NCBI RefSeq assembly: GCF_002873395.1
Contig: NZ_MCUV01000046.1
Location: 1-64,000 of the forward strand
Direction of reading: 5' to 3'
Source: Vibrio sp. 10N.286.49.B3
GTDB taxonomy: Bacteria > Pseudomonadota > Gammaproteobacteria > Enterobacterales > Vibrionaceae
Length of the DNA: 64,000 nt
Positions 27,277 to 38,013 of this stretch are shown here, piece by piece (positions within the stretch are counted from its first letter, which is position 1; every line of letters starts with the position of its first letter). The translations under genes were made by a program, and so were the position numbers. Below the pieces are notes generated by a model. The model was not told the origin of the DNA and ran no database searches. It saw nothing but the letters and a program-made list of their open reading frames with translations.

Positions 27277-30135
27277 TTAAGCGAATTGACGAGTTTCACC
27301 TTCGCCATCGATGTTTGAAGCACAGCGACCACATAAGTGTTCGTGACCTGCAATCGTGCCTACATCTGTTGTATGGTGCCAGCAGCGCTCACACTTCTCA
27401 GCTTCTGTTGCTGATACTTCAACAAATAAGCCTTCAAGGTCAGTGGCATGAGCAGAGTCGCTCTTTTCACTTACCGGCTTAATAACCGCTTGAGACGTTA
27501 GTAGAACAAAACGTAGTTCATCTTGTAGCTTGTTGATGGTTGCAGCAAGTGCATCATCAGCGTATAGCGTTACTTCAGCTTGCAATGAACCACCAATAGT
27601 CTTCTCTTTACGAGCGTCTTCTAAAAGCTTGTTCACAGCACCACGAACCGCTTGGATTTCAGTCCAGAATTCGTTGTTAAGCTCTTCTGTTTCAGATAGA
27701 TCGACAAGACCTTGGTACCATTCACCAGTGAATACGAACGTATCACGCTCACCTGGCATTTCATTCCAGATTTCATCGGCGGTGAATGACATGATAGGTG
27801 CCATCCAACGAACTAGTGCTTCAACAATGTAGTACAGTGCTGATTGACAGCTACGTTGTGCGTGTCCGCCTTGCTTAGCTGTGTATTGACGGTCTTTGAT
27901 TACATCTAAGTAGAAAGAACCCATTTCAATAGAACAGAATTGCATTAGACGCTGAGTTACACCGTGTGTGTTGTACTCATCGTAAGCTTTAACAATCTCT
28001 TCTTGTGCAGCAAATGCTCGACCTACAGCCCAACGATCCAGTGCAACCATATCTTCAACAGGTACTAGATCTGTCTCTGGGTTGAAGCCGTTTAGGTTCG
28101 CTAGGAAGAAACGTGCTGTGTTGCGAATACGACGGTAAGCATCCGCCGAACGCTTAAGGATCTCATCAGAAACCGCAACTTCACCTGTGTAGTCGGTAGA
28201 AGCAACCCATAGACGTAGGATATCGGCACCTAGTTTATTGGTTACATCTTTTGGTGATACTACGTTACCGATAGATTTTGACATCTTACGGCCGTTACCA
28301 TCAACCACGAAACCGTGCGTTAGTACTTGCTTGTATGGCGCCACATCTTTCATCGCAATAGAGGAGATTAGCGATGATTGGAACCAACCACGGTGTTGGT
28401 CAGAACCTTCTAGGTAAAGATCAGCACTGTGTGTACGGTTTTCTTCTGGGAAGTTTAGCTCTTCACGAGAGTCAACAACAGAGAAGTGAGTAACACCTGA
28501 ATCGAACCATACGTCTAGAGTATCAAGTACTTTTTCGTATTTATCAGCATCTTCAGCACCCATTAGGTCAGCGGCATCAAGATCCCACCATGCTTGAATG
28601 CCTTTCTCTTCAACAAGCTGTGCTACTTTTTCAATTAGCTCAGCACTGTTTGGATGCAGTTCAGCGGTTTCTTTGTGTACGAATAGAGCAATTGGAACAC
28701 CCCAAGTACGTTGACGAGAGATACACCATTCTGGACGACCTTCAATCATACCTTCAATACGGCTTTCACCCCATTCTGGTAACCATTGAACGCTCTTGAT
28801 TGACTCTAGTGCCTTCTTACGTAGACCCGCTTGATCCATAGAGATGAACCATTGTGGTGTCGCACGGAAGATGATTGGCGTTTTGTGTCTCCAACAGTGT
28901 GGGTAGCTGTGCTCGTATGCGTGATGGTGCAGTAGTGCGCCTTTCTCTTTCAATACTTCAAGCACTGAATCGTTCGCTTTAAACACGTGCTGACCAGCAA
29001 ATAGCTCAGTATCCGGTAAGTAAACACCGTTTGAACCCACTGGGTTAGCCACTTCTAGGTTGTATTTTTTACCAACCACGAAATCTTCTTGACCGTGGCC
29101 AGGAGCAGTATGAACAACACCGGTACCTGAGTCCGTTGTAACGTGCTCACCTAAGATTGCAGGCACAGTAAAGTCGTAGAACGGGTGATTAAATTGCACC
29201 AACTCTAAGTCTTCCCCTTTACAGAAACCTAAGTTATGGAAATGCTCAATACCTGCACGATCCATCACATCTTTAGCTAGGTCAGCAGCAACGATCAGAC
29301 GTTGTGCAGCTTGATCTTCAGTCGCTTCAACTTGAACCAGTACATACTCAAGATCATCACGTAGAGCAACCGCGCGGTTAGCTGGCAATGTCCATGGTGT
29401 CGTTGTCCAGATAACCACTGAAAGATCACCTTCACCAGCATGTTCTGCTGCTAAAGTGAATTTAGCGATTGTCGCAGCTTCGTCTGCCGCTAGGAATTTA
29501 ACGTCAATTGATGGCGATACTTTATCTTTGTATTCAACTTCTGCTTCAGCAAGTGCACTACCACAGTCTGTACACCAGTGAACAGGTTTGAAACCTTTTA
29601 ATAGGTGACCTTGATCAGCGATTTTACCAAGTGAACGAATGATGTTCGCTTCAGTACCGAAGTCCATAGTGCGGTATGGTTTATCCCACTCGCCCATGAT
29701 GCCAAGACGCTTAAAGCTCTCTTTTTGGCCTTCAACTTGAGTCGTTGCGTATTTGCGACACTCTTCACGGAACTGAGCTGGAGTAATTTTCTGACCCGGC
29801 TTACCTTTTTTCTTCTCAACCATCAGTTCAATCGGCAGACCGTGACAGTCCCAACCAGGAACGTACGGTGCATCAAAACCAGATAGTGTTTTAGATTTGA
29901 TAATAATGTCTTTAAGAATCTTGTTTAACGCGTGACCAATATGAATATCACCGTTTGCATACGGAGGGCCATCGTGTAATACGAAAGATTTTTTACCTTT
30001 CTTGGCTTTACGGATTTCACCGTATAGATCTTCTTTGTACCAACGTTTAAGCATTTCTGGCTCACGATTAGCCAGGTTACCGCGCATTGGAAACCCTGTT
30101 TCAGGTAGGTTCAGGGTATCTTTATAATCACTCAT
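27277..30135 (-). CDS. ileS: Isoleucyl-tRNA synthetase
   Basis: This class I synthetase charges tRNA-Ile. The 952-residue product has the HIGH motif ([11 protein letters not shown]), a CP1 editing domain ([13 protein letters not shown]), the KMSKS loop ([10 protein letters not shown]) and a C-terminal zinc finger (CERCWHH and CGRC). Length is normal for the bacterial type. It lies between ribF and lspA, as in E. coli. Confidence 0.99.
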   Translation of the reverse strand: MSDYKDTLNLPETGFPMRGNLANREPEMLKRWYKEDLYGEIRKAKKGKKSFVLHDGPPYANGDIHIGHALNKILKDIIIKSKTLSGFDAPYVPGWDCHGLPIELMVEKKKGKPGQKITPAQFREECRKYATTQVEGQKESFKRLGIMGEWDKPYRTMDFGTEANIIRSLGKIADQGHLLKGFKPVHWCTDCGSALAEAEVEYKDKVSPSIDVKFLAADEAATIAKFTLAAEHAGEGDLSVVIWTTTPWTLPANRAVALRDDLEYVLVQVEATEDQAAQRLIVAADLAKDVMDRAGIEHFHNLGFCKGEDLELVQFNHPFYDFTVPAILGEHVTTDSGTGVVHTAPGHGQEDFVVGKKYNLEVANPVGSNGVYLPDTELFAGQHVFKANDSVLEVLKEKGALLHHHAYEHSYPHCWRHKTPIIFRATPQWFISMDQAGLRKKALESIKSVQWLPEWGESRIEGMIEGRPEWCISRQRTWGVPIALFVHKETAELHPNSAELIEKVAQLVEEKGIQAWWDLDAADLMGAEDADKYEKVLDTLDVWFDSGVTHFSVVDSREELNFPEENRTHSADLYLEGSDQHRGWFQSSLISSIAMKDVAPYKQVLTHGFVVDGNGRKMSKSIGNVVSPKDVTNKLGADILRLWVASTDYTGEVAVSDEILKRSADAYRRIRNTARFFLANLNGFNPETDLVPVEDMVALDRWAVGRAFAAQEEIVKAYDEYNTHGVTQRLMQFCSIEMGSFYLDVIKDRQYTAKQGGHAQRSCQSALYYIVEALVRWMAPIMSFTADEIWNEMPGERDTFVFTGEWYQGLVDLSETEELNNEFWTEIQAVRGAVNKLLEDARKEKTIGGSLQAEVTLYADDALAATINKLQDELRFVLLTSQAVIKPVSEKSDSAHATDLEGLFVEVSATEAEKCERCWHHTTDVGTIAGHEHLCGRCASNIDGEGETRQFA

Positions 30136-30202
30136 CGATTCTTAATTCCGTTGTATTGGGCGAAGTTAGACATTATGTATGTTAATCGGTGGAATTATCC
30201 GA

Positions 30203-31153
30203 TTAAGCTTTAAGCTGACGCAACCACACCCTTGCTGCCTCAGCATCTAATTTAATTTGATCTTTTAGTGCATCAAATGATTCGAATTTCTTTTCATCAC
30301 GTAGCTTATGTAACAACAATACTTCGAGTTGCTGGCCATAAATATCAGCGGCAAAGTCAAAAAAATGGACTTCGAGCTGTAGCCTTGTACCATTAACGGT
30401 TGGCCTTTGACCTATGTTGGCCACACCACCGAGCATATTCCCTTCTGCATTTTGAGCCTGTACAACGTACACACCCGATACCGGAGGGACACAGCGTTTA
30501 AGCGGTATGTTAGCGGTAGGAAAACCTATTGTTCTTCCTAACTTACGACCATGAGAAACACGGCCACTAATGCTATATAAGCGACCAAGCATCTGCTCTG
30601 CATCGTCCAAGTTATCAACCGCAAGCGCATCACGAATCGCAGTACTACTTACACGGACTTTGGACGTGGTTTGCGTTGGCACACAGAAGCTATCAGTACT
30701 GACGACCTCAAAGCCATATTGCAGACCCGCTTGCTGTAGCATCGCAAAGTTACCTTCACGACCTTTACCGAAGCAAAAATCATCACCAACAACCAGAAAT
30801 TTAACACCCAAACGCGTAACCAACAAGTCACGAATAAAAGCTTCTGCTGATAAGTTGGCAAAATAAGTATTAAAATTGACGCATAATAAGCGGTCAATAT
30901 TCAATTTACTTAGTTGTACATATTTATCACGTAACCGTGTCAAACGAGCAGGCGCTTGGTCTTTAATAAATAATTCCATTGGTTGAGGTTCAAAAGTCAT
31001 CACGACTGAAGGTAAACCTAATTGGCTTGCCCGTTCAGAGACTTGGCTTAAGACTTCTTGATGCCCTAAATGCACACCATCAAAATTACCAATGGTTAAC
31101 ACACAGCCATGATGCTGCGGTTTAATATTACGTATGCCTCGAATTAATTCCAT
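30203..31153 (-). CDS. ribF: Bifunctional riboflavin kinase/FAD synthetase RibF
   Basis: RibF phosphorylates riboflavin to FMN and adenylates it to FAD. The 316-residue protein has an N-terminal nucleotidyltransferase domain with GNFDGVHLGH and VGDDFCFGKGREG, and a C-terminal riboflavin kinase domain (about 185-310) with GRTIGFPTANI and GVYVV. The gene lies between murJ and ileS, the common proteobacterial arrangement. Confidence 0.98.
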   Translation of the reverse strand: MELIRGIRNIKPQHHGCVLTIGNFDGVHLGHQEVLSQVSERASQLGLPSVVMTFEPQPMELFIKDQAPARLTRLRDKYVQLSKLNIDRLLCVNFNTYFANLSAEAFIRDLLVTRLGVKFLVVGDDFCFGKGREGNFAMLQQAGLQYGFEVVSTDSFCVPTQTTSKVRVSSTAIRDALAVDNLDDAEQMLGRLYSISGRVSHGRKLGRTIGFPTANIPLKRCVPPVSGVYVVQAQNAEGNMLGGVANIGQRPTVNGTRLQLEVHFFDFAADIYGQQLEVLLLHKLRDEKKFESFDALKDQIKLDAEAARVWLRQLKA

Positions 31154-31258
31154 TGCGAGCGACTAACAACCTGTATTTTCATTGAACACGATGTGAAACC
31201 GACGGATTATATACTAATAATCTCACTTTCACTATGCGTCCATCGGTTTCGCCTAGCA

Positions 31259-32821
31259 TCAAGATGTGACGACTTTTAAATCTTTGATACGCAAACCAAG
31301 TAATAGTGCGCTAGTTAAATAACTTACACCACCCAATCCTATCAAAAAGGTTAAGTGCATAATGCGCTGCACGGTATCCATAACGAGCCACTGCGCCATA
31401 TCATCAAGCTGCCAAAGTAGAGCCATAACCATCATTGAACCTGAGATCACTAGCTTGATAAAAAAGACCAGCGTTTGACGGCTAATTTTATATACTCCAG
31501 CTAAATGCAAACCTCGATATAATAAGCTCATATTGATAAAGGCGGATAATGCGGTCGCCATAGCGAGGCCAATATAGCCATAGAACCAAGCAAAGATCGC
31601 ATTGAAAACCATATTGGTGACCATCGCGATAATGCCATATTTCACGGGTGTTTTTGTATCTTGGCGAGAGTAGTACCCCGGCGCTAAGACTTTAATCAAC
31701 ATAAAGTTTAACAGTCCTGAGGCGTATGCCACTAACGCCATTGAGGCATTCGTTACATCACTTGGCAAAAACTCACCACGCATAAACAGCACCATCAGCA
31801 TAGGTTTGGCTAAGACAATCAAGCCCAGCATCGCCGGTAAGCCCAATAAAAGCACCATACGCACGCCCCAGTCCATCGTCTGAGCAAATGAGTCACTTTG
31901 AGCGTCCGTGTGCTTACGAGACAGCGTAGGAAGAATTACCGTTGCGATTGCTATGCCAAATAGACCGAGTGGAAACTCAAGTAAGCGGTCAGCGTAGTAA
32001 AGCCAACTAATTGACCCTGTTGTTAAGAAGCTGGCAATAAAAGTGTCAAATAACAAGTTAATCTGACTAACTGAAACCCCAAATAGTGCAGGGATCATTA
32101 AAGTGCGAATCTTTACTACTCCAGGATCGCACCAGCCCCATTTTGGTTTTACCAGCACACCTGCTTTACGCAAAAATGGGATCTGGAAAAGAAACTGAAC
32201 CAAACCACCTAAAAAGACCCCGATAGCAAGACCGATTTCTGGCTGCTCAATATTAGGTGAGATAAACCATGCACAGCCGATGATCATCACATTAAGAAAA
32301 ACGGGCGTAAAAGATGAAACAGCAAACTGACCTAAGGTATTTAAAATCGCGCCAGATAAAGCAACGAAGGTAATAAACCACAAATAGGGAAAGGTAATCT
32401 TCAATAGCAAAGTGGCTAATTCAAATTTTTCCGCTGAAGGGCCACCATTGAGCCAATCAATAAACCACCCGGCACCAAATAAGGCTGTGATAACACCAGA
32501 GCCTAAAACGCCACATAGAGTCACGATAGAGACAATGACACCCAATGTACCTGAAGCCTTAGCAATTAAGTCTCGGGTTTTATCCATATCGCCAGCGGCA
32601 TGCGATTCTGTCAATACCGGGACGAAGGCTTGAGAAAATGCACCTTCAGCAAATAAGCGACGTAAAAAGTTGGGGATTTTATTGGCAAATAAGAAAACAT
32701 CGGCACTTGCCCCTGCCCCCATTAAATTTGCTACCACTACATCGCGTACTAGACCGAGAACTCGGGAAATAAGAGTCATAGCACTTACTATCATGCCGGA
32801 CCGTAATAGTCGTTTACTCAC
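31259..32821 (-). CDS. murJ: Lipid II flippase MurJ
   Basis: MurJ flips lipid II across the inner membrane for peptidoglycan synthesis. The 520-residue MVF/MviN-family protein has about 14 transmembrane helices, the early segment RVLGLVRD with conserved arginines and the EGAFSQAFVP motif. The start is a GTG with GAGG five to six bases upstream. It is the first gene before ribF-ileS and diverges from rpsT, as in E. coli relatives. Confidence 0.97.
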   Translation of the reverse strand: MSKRLLRSGMIVSAMTLISRVLGLVRDVVVANLMGAGASADVFLFANKIPNFLRRLFAEGAFSQAFVPVLTESHAAGDMDKTRDLIAKASGTLGVIVSIVTLCGVLGSGVITALFGAGWFIDWLNGGPSAEKFELATLLLKITFPYLWFITFVALSGAILNTLGQFAVSSFTPVFLNVMIIGCAWFISPNIEQPEIGLAIGVFLGGLVQFLFQIPFLRKAGVLVKPKWGWCDPGVVKIRTLMIPALFGVSVSQINLLFDTFIASFLTTGSISWLYYADRLLEFPLGLFGIAIATVILPTLSRKHTDAQSDSFAQTMDWGVRMVLLLGLPAMLGLIVLAKPMLMVLFMRGEFLPSDVTNASMALVAYASGLLNFMLIKVLAPGYYSRQDTKTPVKYGIIAMVTNMVFNAIFAWFYGYIGLAMATALSAFINMSLLYRGLHLAGVYKISRQTLVFFIKLVISGSMMVMALLWQLDDMAQWLVMDTVQRIMHLTFLIGLGGVSYLTSALLLGLRIKDLKVVTS

Positions 32822-32902
32822 AAAAACCTCAAAATTTAGTCGCTGCTATCTCATTGACTTACCATAAAGAATAAAACTGTGTGCTTTTGGCAAGCATAAT
32901 TA

Positions 32903-32932
32903 TTAGCATTGGTATAGAAATGCTGTTAGAAT
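32903..32932 (+). promoter_or_regulatory. Candidate rpsT promoter
   Basis: TTAGCA (32903-32908) and TAGAAT (32927-32932) have an 18-base spacer and are followed by a GC-rich start region (CCCGCC), as at growth-rate-controlled promoters. The transcript would carry a leader of about 140 bases. Confidence 0.4.
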
Positions 32933-33081
32933 CCCGCCATCTTAACCGCGATGACCTTTCCTTACCAAAGTTTGTTTGGAAGAGTTGGGTTTTTGCACAA
33001 ATCATTTGACATTTGAGCGCTTATGAGGGATAGTCCTCGCCCTTAAATTGTCACCGAACTAAGTTTTTGGGAGTTAGACCC

Positions 33082-33342
33082 TTGGCAAACAGTAAATCTG
33101 CTAAGAAGCGCGCTATCCAAGCTGAGAAACGTCGCCAGCACAATGCTAGCCGTCGTTCTATGATGCGCACTTACATGAAAAAAACTATCACAGCTATCGA
33201 AGCTGGTGATAAAGAAGCTGCAACTGCTGCACTAGTAGCTGTTACACCACTTCTAGACCGTATGGCGACTAAAGGCCTTATTCACAAGAATAAAGCTGCT
33301 CGTCATAAGTCTCGTTTCACTGCTGCAATCAAAGCTCTTTAA
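33082..33342 (+). CDS. rpsT: 30S ribosomal protein S20
   Basis: S20 binds 16S rRNA in the body of the 30S subunit. The protein begins (M)[15 protein letters not shown] and has 86 residues. The start codon is TTG at 33082, with GGGAG eight bases upstream; an in-frame start five codons earlier lacks family support. E. coli rpsT also uses a rare UUG start, important for autogenous control, so the non-ATG start is probably meaningful. It diverges from murJ and has a strong terminator. Confidence 0.97.
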   Translation: MANSKSAKKRAIQAEKRRQHNASRRSMMRTYMKKTITAIEAGDKEAATAALVAVTPLLDRMATKGLIHKNKAARHKSRFTAAIKAL

Positions 33343-33370
33343 TAGAAATTTGATTCTTCAGTAAGCGAAA

Positions 33371-33396
33371 AAACCGGCCTTGGCCGGTTTTTTTTT
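33371..33396 (+). terminator. Rho-independent terminator of rpsT
   Basis: The stem AAACCGGCC/GGCCGGTTT with a two-base gap is followed by nine T residues. Confidence 0.9.
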
Positions 33397-33420
33397 GTCT
33401 GTCATTTAGGCTAACGCTCA

Positions 33421-33714
33421 TTACTTACAATACAAACCATGCAATAGTTCTATCATTGCTTTTACTTCTGTACTGCTCAATGAGTAATAAACTGTCTGAG
33501 CTTGTTTGCGCGTTGCTACCAATCCGTCTCTACGTAACCAAGCTAAGTGTTGTGAAAGTGCCGATTGGCTTAGCTGTAACTGGGTCGATAAATCTCCCAC
33601 CGACAGTTCCTTGTCATGCAACAAACATAAAATCTGCAAGCGACGCTCATTAGCCATTGCTTTTAATAGCGTGACGGCCTGAGCTGAATTTTTCTCCATA
33701 TCCTGAAGATTCAT
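33421..33714 (-). CDS. hlyU: HlyU-type ArsR/SmtB family transcriptional regulator
   Basis: The 97-residue winged-helix protein contains ANERRLQILCLL, the recognition helix region LSQSALSQHLAWLRRDGLV and the C-terminal YYSLSSTEVKAMIELLHGLYC, which closely follow V. cholerae HlyU. HlyU activates haemolysin and toxin genes, often by displacing H-NS, and responds to thiol oxidation. Two cysteines (in ILCLL and LYCK) are in the positions I recall for the redox pair. I prefer the second of two adjacent ATG codons (33714) because GAGAGG then has normal spacing. It lies 39 bases behind nhaR; no target toxin gene is in the window. Confidence 0.92.
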   Translation of the reverse strand: MNLQDMEKNSAQAVTLLKAMANERRLQILCLLHDKELSVGDLSTQLQLSQSALSQHLAWLRRDGLVATRKQAQTVYYSLSSTEVKAMIELLHGLYCK

Positions 33715-33753
33715 CATATCCTCTCATTTCATTATAAAATATAACGGCATTAT

Positions 33754-34644
33754 TTATTCAAATAACTGGCTAAAGTCCGCTTCACAAATATTTTTTACAG
33801 CAGGGTGCTGGATCATACGCTCAGCAAAAATAACATAATACTCTTCTTTTAACTCATCAATCTTGCCGATAATCTGCAAGTTTGGCTGATCGTCTGCTTC
33901 ATTAATATATAAGCTTGGTGCTAAAAAAATCACATCATTGTGATAATGAGAGAAGGCTTTCATTAATGCTAAGTCATCAAACTCACCTAGTATGTTTGGA
34001 CTTAACCCTTGACGGTCAAACCACTGTAGTACTTTTCGCCCCATCGAAGTACGGTTACCTGGAATAAGCAGCTTATGGTTATTCAGTACTGCAGGAAAAT
34101 CTTCACCTTTCACATCCCCTGTAGCAAAAAAACTCATGCTACTTTCGCCGAGCTTAATACTAAAGAGACCTGGGCTTTGACTCGAGTTGACTGGGCAATC
34201 AGATAAAATCATATCCAGTTTATGCTGAGATAATTGCTCCAATAATAATTCATGCGTCGATTCAAAGCAGCGCAAATGAATACTGTCATCTTCTGGAACT
34301 GTGCTCATTAAAATCTTACTGACTAAACGCTTTGACAACGCATCCGCCACACCGATTTCAAATAACATATTCGAGTGCTGGCTATAATTGACAATATCCA
34401 GCATCTCATAGCTTAAGCCAAACATACGATCAGCGTATTTAAAAACAAGCTGTCCTAGTTCTGTTGGCTCAACGCTACGCCCATGACGCTTGGTTAATTT
34501 TCCAGACATTCTATCTTCTAGCGCTTTAATCTGCCCAGTAACCGTCTGCGGCGTTAAAAAAAGTGCATCGGCTGCCTTTGTTACTGATCCTTGCTTACAG
34601 ACCATCCAAAAATAATACAGATGGTTATAATTTAAATGAGACAT
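33754..34644 (-). CDS. nhaR: LysR-family transcriptional activator NhaR
   Basis: The 296-residue protein begins [20 protein letters not shown], the typical NhaR start, with an N-terminal helix-turn-helix (about 20-40, [21 protein letters not shown]) and a LysR substrate domain behind it. In E. coli NhaR senses Na+ and activates nhaA and osmC. No nhaA is present here; the divergent neighbour is a Na+/phosphate transporter gene, which could be a target. hlyU follows on the same strand. Confidence 0.93.
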   Translation of the reverse strand: MSHLNYNHLYYFWMVCKQGSVTKAADALFLTPQTVTGQIKALEDRMSGKLTKRHGRSVEPTELGQLVFKYADRMFGLSYEMLDIVNYSQHSNMLFEIGVADALSKRLVSKILMSTVPEDDSIHLRCFESTHELLLEQLSQHKLDMILSDCPVNSSQSPGLFSIKLGESSMSFFATGDVKGEDFPAVLNNHKLLIPGNRTSMGRKVLQWFDRQGLSPNILGEFDDLALMKAFSHYHNDVIFLAPSLYINEADDQPNLQIIGKIDELKEEYYVIFAERMIQHPAVKNICEADFSQLFE

Positions 34645-35046
34645 ATCTATTTGACCTAACCTAAAGCATCATCGTAATGATGGGATGTACCTATTAAACC
34701 TAATATGACGGATAAAATCCACCCTTTCGTTATTTCCGAAATAAAAGTGCGCATACCCCTGCATTTACCGAATTAAGTGTAATTTCATATGCTAAATATT
34801 TAAGCAATCCGGTTTGATTTACAAAAAAACAGAAAAAAAATCAATAATTTCCATAGATGAAATATATAACAATAACAATAACTTAATATGTTTATTGTTG
34901 CGCAACAATGAATAAAAACGACAAAGTCCACAAAAAAAAAGACCTGCAACTAAAATGTCATATTAGTGAAATATTTCACCTCTAACATCGCCTTCAGATT
35001 AACTAACAAAACAGAATCAGACCCAATAAGGTCAATGGAGAATATT
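34645..35046. other. nhaR-nptA intergenic region with several palindromes
   Basis: This AT-rich 402-base region has no gene that I can support. It holds three clear palindromes: TTATTTCCGAAATAA (34730-34744), ATTGTTGCGCAACAAT (34894-34909) and GTGAAATATTTCAC (34966-34979). They are candidate operators for divergent control of nhaR and nptA. Confidence 0.7.
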
Positions 35047-36195
35047 ATGATGAACCAAGCTACTACTACAGCAGCGCCAATGTCGAGCAAAGCTCGCTGG
35101 TTGCGCTGGGCTAACTTGGCATTCATGCTGTACCTACTATTACTTGCCGTTTCTATGGTTGGTAGTGGTTTTAAGATTGCTACAGGCGAACAAGCAAAAG
35201 TTTTATTTGAATTTGCCTCTCACCCTGTTGCAGGATTAATGATCGGTTTAGTGGCAACTGCCCTAATTCAATCATCAAGTACAGTAACATCTATTATCGT
35301 TGGCCTCGTTGCTGGCGGCTTACCTGTTGAAATCGCAATTCCTATGGTTATGGGTGCTAACATTGGTACCACCGTAACTAATACGATTGTAAGTCTTGGT
35401 CACGTTCGCTGTAAGGTCGAGTTTAAACGCGCCTTTGCAAGTGCTACGGTACATGACTTCTTCAATCTACTTGCTGTTTTAATCTTCCTACCACTGGAGA
35501 TTATGTTTGGCATTTTAGAGAAAATCTCTCACTGGTTAGTTTCGCCTATGCTAGCGACTGGTGATATGAGCATGAAAGGGTTAGATTTCATCAAACCACT
35601 GACAGCTCCTGTTTTAAATGGCATTCAAGGTCCTTTAGCTTCATTTAGTGATACTACCGCTGGTGTAACGCTTATTATCCTAGGTATTGCGACTATCTTT
35701 GTAGCAATCACTGTTATGGGTAAATTAATGAAGAGCCTAATGGTTGGTCGTGCTCGTGACATTCTTAAGAATGCGATTGGTCGTGGTCCGCTGCACGGTA
35801 TTGCTTCTGGCTCGATTGTGACTATTCTTGTGCAATCTTCATCGACAACAACAAGCTTAATGGTTCCTCTTGTTGGTAGTGGCGTTCTAAAAGTACGTGA
35901 TATCTACCCATTCACATTAGGTTCTAACATCGGTACTTGTATTACCGCTCTACTTGCTGCGACAGCAGTATCTGGTGAGTTTGCTGTCTTTGCACTACAG
36001 ATTGCTCTAGTACACTTAGTGTTTAATGTATTAGCCACGTTATTTATTTTCTGTATTCCATTTTTACGTGACTTACCACTTAAAGGTGCTGACTTTATCT
36101 CTGAACTTGCAGTTAAAAATAAAGCAACGGTTGTTATTTACTTAGTTTCTATCTTTGTTGTTATGCCAATTGCTGTAATTTCTGCGACAACTTAA
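35047..36195 (+). CDS. nptA: Na+/phosphate cotransporter NptA
   Basis: The 382-residue membrane protein is a Na/Pi symporter of the SLC34/NptA type. It has the duplicated signature with QSSSTVTSIIVGLV and GANIGTT in the first half, and QSSSTTTSLMVPLV and GSNIGTC in the second. Eight or so hydrophobic segments are visible. The ATG at 35047 is selected because GGAG lies six bases before it; an earlier in-frame start would add 27 residues through the upstream region. nhaR is divergent, and Na+ linkage makes that context sensible. Confidence 0.93.
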   Translation: MMNQATTTAAPMSSKARWLRWANLAFMLYLLLLAVSMVGSGFKIATGEQAKVLFEFASHPVAGLMIGLVATALIQSSSTVTSIIVGLVAGGLPVEIAIPMVMGANIGTTVTNTIVSLGHVRCKVEFKRAFASATVHDFFNLLAVLIFLPLEIMFGILEKISHWLVSPMLATGDMSMKGLDFIKPLTAPVLNGIQGPLASFSDTTAGVTLIILGIATIFVAITVMGKLMKSLMVGRARDILKNAIGRGPLHGIASGSIVTILVQSSSTTTSLMVPLVGSGVLKVRDIYPFTLGSNIGTCITALLAATAVSGEFAVFALQIALVHLVFNVLATLFIFCIPFLRDLPLKGADFISELAVKNKATVVIYLVSIFVVMPIAVISATT

Positions 36196-36236
36196 TCGAT
36201 ACGAACCACTCATATCGATAAAGATAAGAATACAAA

Positions 36237-36269
36237 AAAAGCCCCGATTATCATAATCGGGGCTTTTTT
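36237..36269. terminator. Bidirectional terminator between nptA and thyA
   Basis: The perfect stem AAAAGCCCCGATTA/TAATCGGGGCTTTT with a three-base loop has a T run on the right and an A run on the left. Confidence 0.9.
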
Positions 36270-36306
36270 ATTGCCTGCGTTCTAGCTTAACACTTTAAAA
36301 TAGGTC

Positions 36307-37158
36307 TTAAACAGAGAACGGATACTTAATCGCTTCGTGACTCTCATAACCAATCACTTCAAAATCATCTAACGTTACCCAAGTTTCTAAATCTTCCAAA
36401 CTCTGTATCTTTGGATTGATCTTAAACTGAGGCATCGCTAATGGCTCACGCTTTAGTTGAACATCTCGCATTGGTGCTAACTGATCTTCATAAATATGTG
36501 CATTCACGATTTTATGGTACGCCACGCCAGGTTTCTTGCCTGTAATTTGCGCCATGATAGCCAGGAATACATACACCTGAACTATATTGAAATTTAGCCC
36601 TAGAGGGACATCACACGAGCGCTGGGTGCTATTTAGATATAATGTATCACCTAGCAGCGAAAAGTGGTGACTGTACATACACGGGCGTAAACAGCCCATA
36701 TGAAATTCACCAGGGTTGTAGAAGTTTAGGATTTCACCGCGATCATCTACGCCCTTACTTAGGTCATCAACGATTTTTCGCAGTTGGTCAATCGACCCAC
36801 CATCAGGCTTTGCCCAAGCACGACCTTGAACGCCGTAAACACGTCCCATGTCATCTTCACCTTTACGAAACGGGCTATTAAGCCAGACTTCATTAAGGTT
36901 AGCATTCGCATCCCATGTTTTTGTTCCTAACCGGCGGAAGTCTTCTGCGTTATCATAGCCACGAATATAACCAAGTAACTCTGCAACTGCCGACTTCCAA
37001 AAGCTCTTACGCGTGGTAACTAATGGAAATTGATTCTGACCAACATCATAGGTCAAATCAGCATTAATAACGGTTAAACAACGCTTTCCAGTACGTTCAT
37101 TTTCAATCCATACTCCGTCATCAACAATTCTCTGACACAGTTCTAAATATTGTTTCAC
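36307..37158 (-). CDS. thyA: Thymidylate synthase ThyA
   Basis: ThyA methylates dUMP to dTMP with methylene-tetrahydrofolate. The 283-residue protein is somewhat longer than E. coli ThyA but of the vibrio length. It contains the catalytic cysteine in LRPCMYSH, the [16 protein letters not shown] block and HIYEDQ. The start is GTG, with AAGGA seven bases upstream. It follows lgt by 27 bases, the lgt-thyA pair of E. coli. Confidence 0.97.
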   Translation of the reverse strand: MKQYLELCQRIVDDGVWIENERTGKRCLTVINADLTYDVGQNQFPLVTTRKSFWKSAVAELLGYIRGYDNAEDFRRLGTKTWDANANLNEVWLNSPFRKGEDDMGRVYGVQGRAWAKPDGGSIDQLRKIVDDLSKGVDDRGEILNFYNPGEFHMGCLRPCMYSHHFSLLGDTLYLNSTQRSCDVPLGLNFNIVQVYVFLAIMAQITGKKPGVAYHKIVNAHIYEDQLAPMRDVQLKREPLAMPQFKINPKIQSLEDLETWVTLDDFEVIGYESHEAIKYPFSV

Positions 37159-37185
37159 AACGGGTTCCTTTACTAATCTATCGAC

Positions 37186-37989
37186 TTATTGCGTCGCTTT
37201 ACTATTAAATTTATAAGACCACAAAATCATTAGACCGCCGATTATAATCATAGGTGATGATAAAATCTGCCCCATTGAGATAAACCCACCAAATAGACCA
37301 AGCTGAGCATCTGGTTCACGGACATATTCAACCAAAAAGCGGAAAGTACCATAGCCCATCAAAAATAGCCCTGAAACAGAACCTAACGGACGTGGACGAC
37401 GAATAAACCAATTTAAGATGAAGAACAGCACAACGCCTTCTAGAGCAAATTCATACAATTGAGAAGGATGACGCGCGAGTGGACCACCATTTGGGAATAC
37501 AATCCCCCATGGCACATCGGTAACGCGACCCCATAATTCACTATTCATAAAGTTACCAATACGACCTAAGCCTAGACCAAAAGGCACGAGCGGAGCAATA
37601 AAGTCGGCAACAGCAAAGAAAGGGCGCTGATTTTTACGCGCATACCAAAACATTGCTGTGATGACACCCATTAAGCCACCATGGAATGACATACCACCGG
37701 TCCAAACTTGGAAAAGGTAGATAGGGTTTTGTAAGAATAAATCAAAATTATAAAACAGGACATAGCCAATGCGACCACCAAGCACAACCCCTAAGAAGCC
37801 AGCAAAAAGTAAATCGGAAACTTGATCGCGTGTCCAACCACTATTAGCTCGATCTGCGCGGCGATTGGCAAGCCACAATGCAAACATAAAACCAAATAGG
37901 TACATTAGTCCGTACCAACGAATAGCAATTGGGCCTATTTCAAATAAAACAGGGTCTATATTAGGAAACTGAAACCATTCCTGTGACAT
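37186..37989 (-). CDS. lgt: Prolipoprotein diacylglyceryl transferase Lgt
   Basis: Lgt transfers diacylglycerol from phosphatidylglycerol to the lipobox cysteine, the step before LspA. The 267-residue protein has seven hydrophobic segments, the signature [18 protein letters not shown] and the H-x-G-G-L-M segment (SFHGGLMG) with the catalytic histidine. It is between the TSUP permease gene and thyA. Confidence 0.98.
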   Translation of the reverse strand: MSQEWFQFPNIDPVLFEIGPIAIRWYGLMYLFGFMFALWLANRRADRANSGWTRDQVSDLLFAGFLGVVLGGRIGYVLFYNFDLFLQNPIYLFQVWTGGMSFHGGLMGVITAMFWYARKNQRPFFAVADFIAPLVPFGLGLGRIGNFMNSELWGRVTDVPWGIVFPNGGPLARHPSQLYEFALEGVVLFFILNWFIRRPRPLGSVSGLFLMGYGTFRFLVEYVREPDAQLGLFGGFISMGQILSSPMIIIGGLMILWSYKFNSKATQ

Positions 37990-38013
37990 AAAAAGTTCTC
38001 TTCTTAGTAAAAA

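Noticed and set aside
34966..35046. Longer nptA start including 27 extra residues
   Set aside because: The extension runs through a palindrome-bearing promoter region and lacks a ribosome site, whereas GGAG precedes the ATG at 35047.
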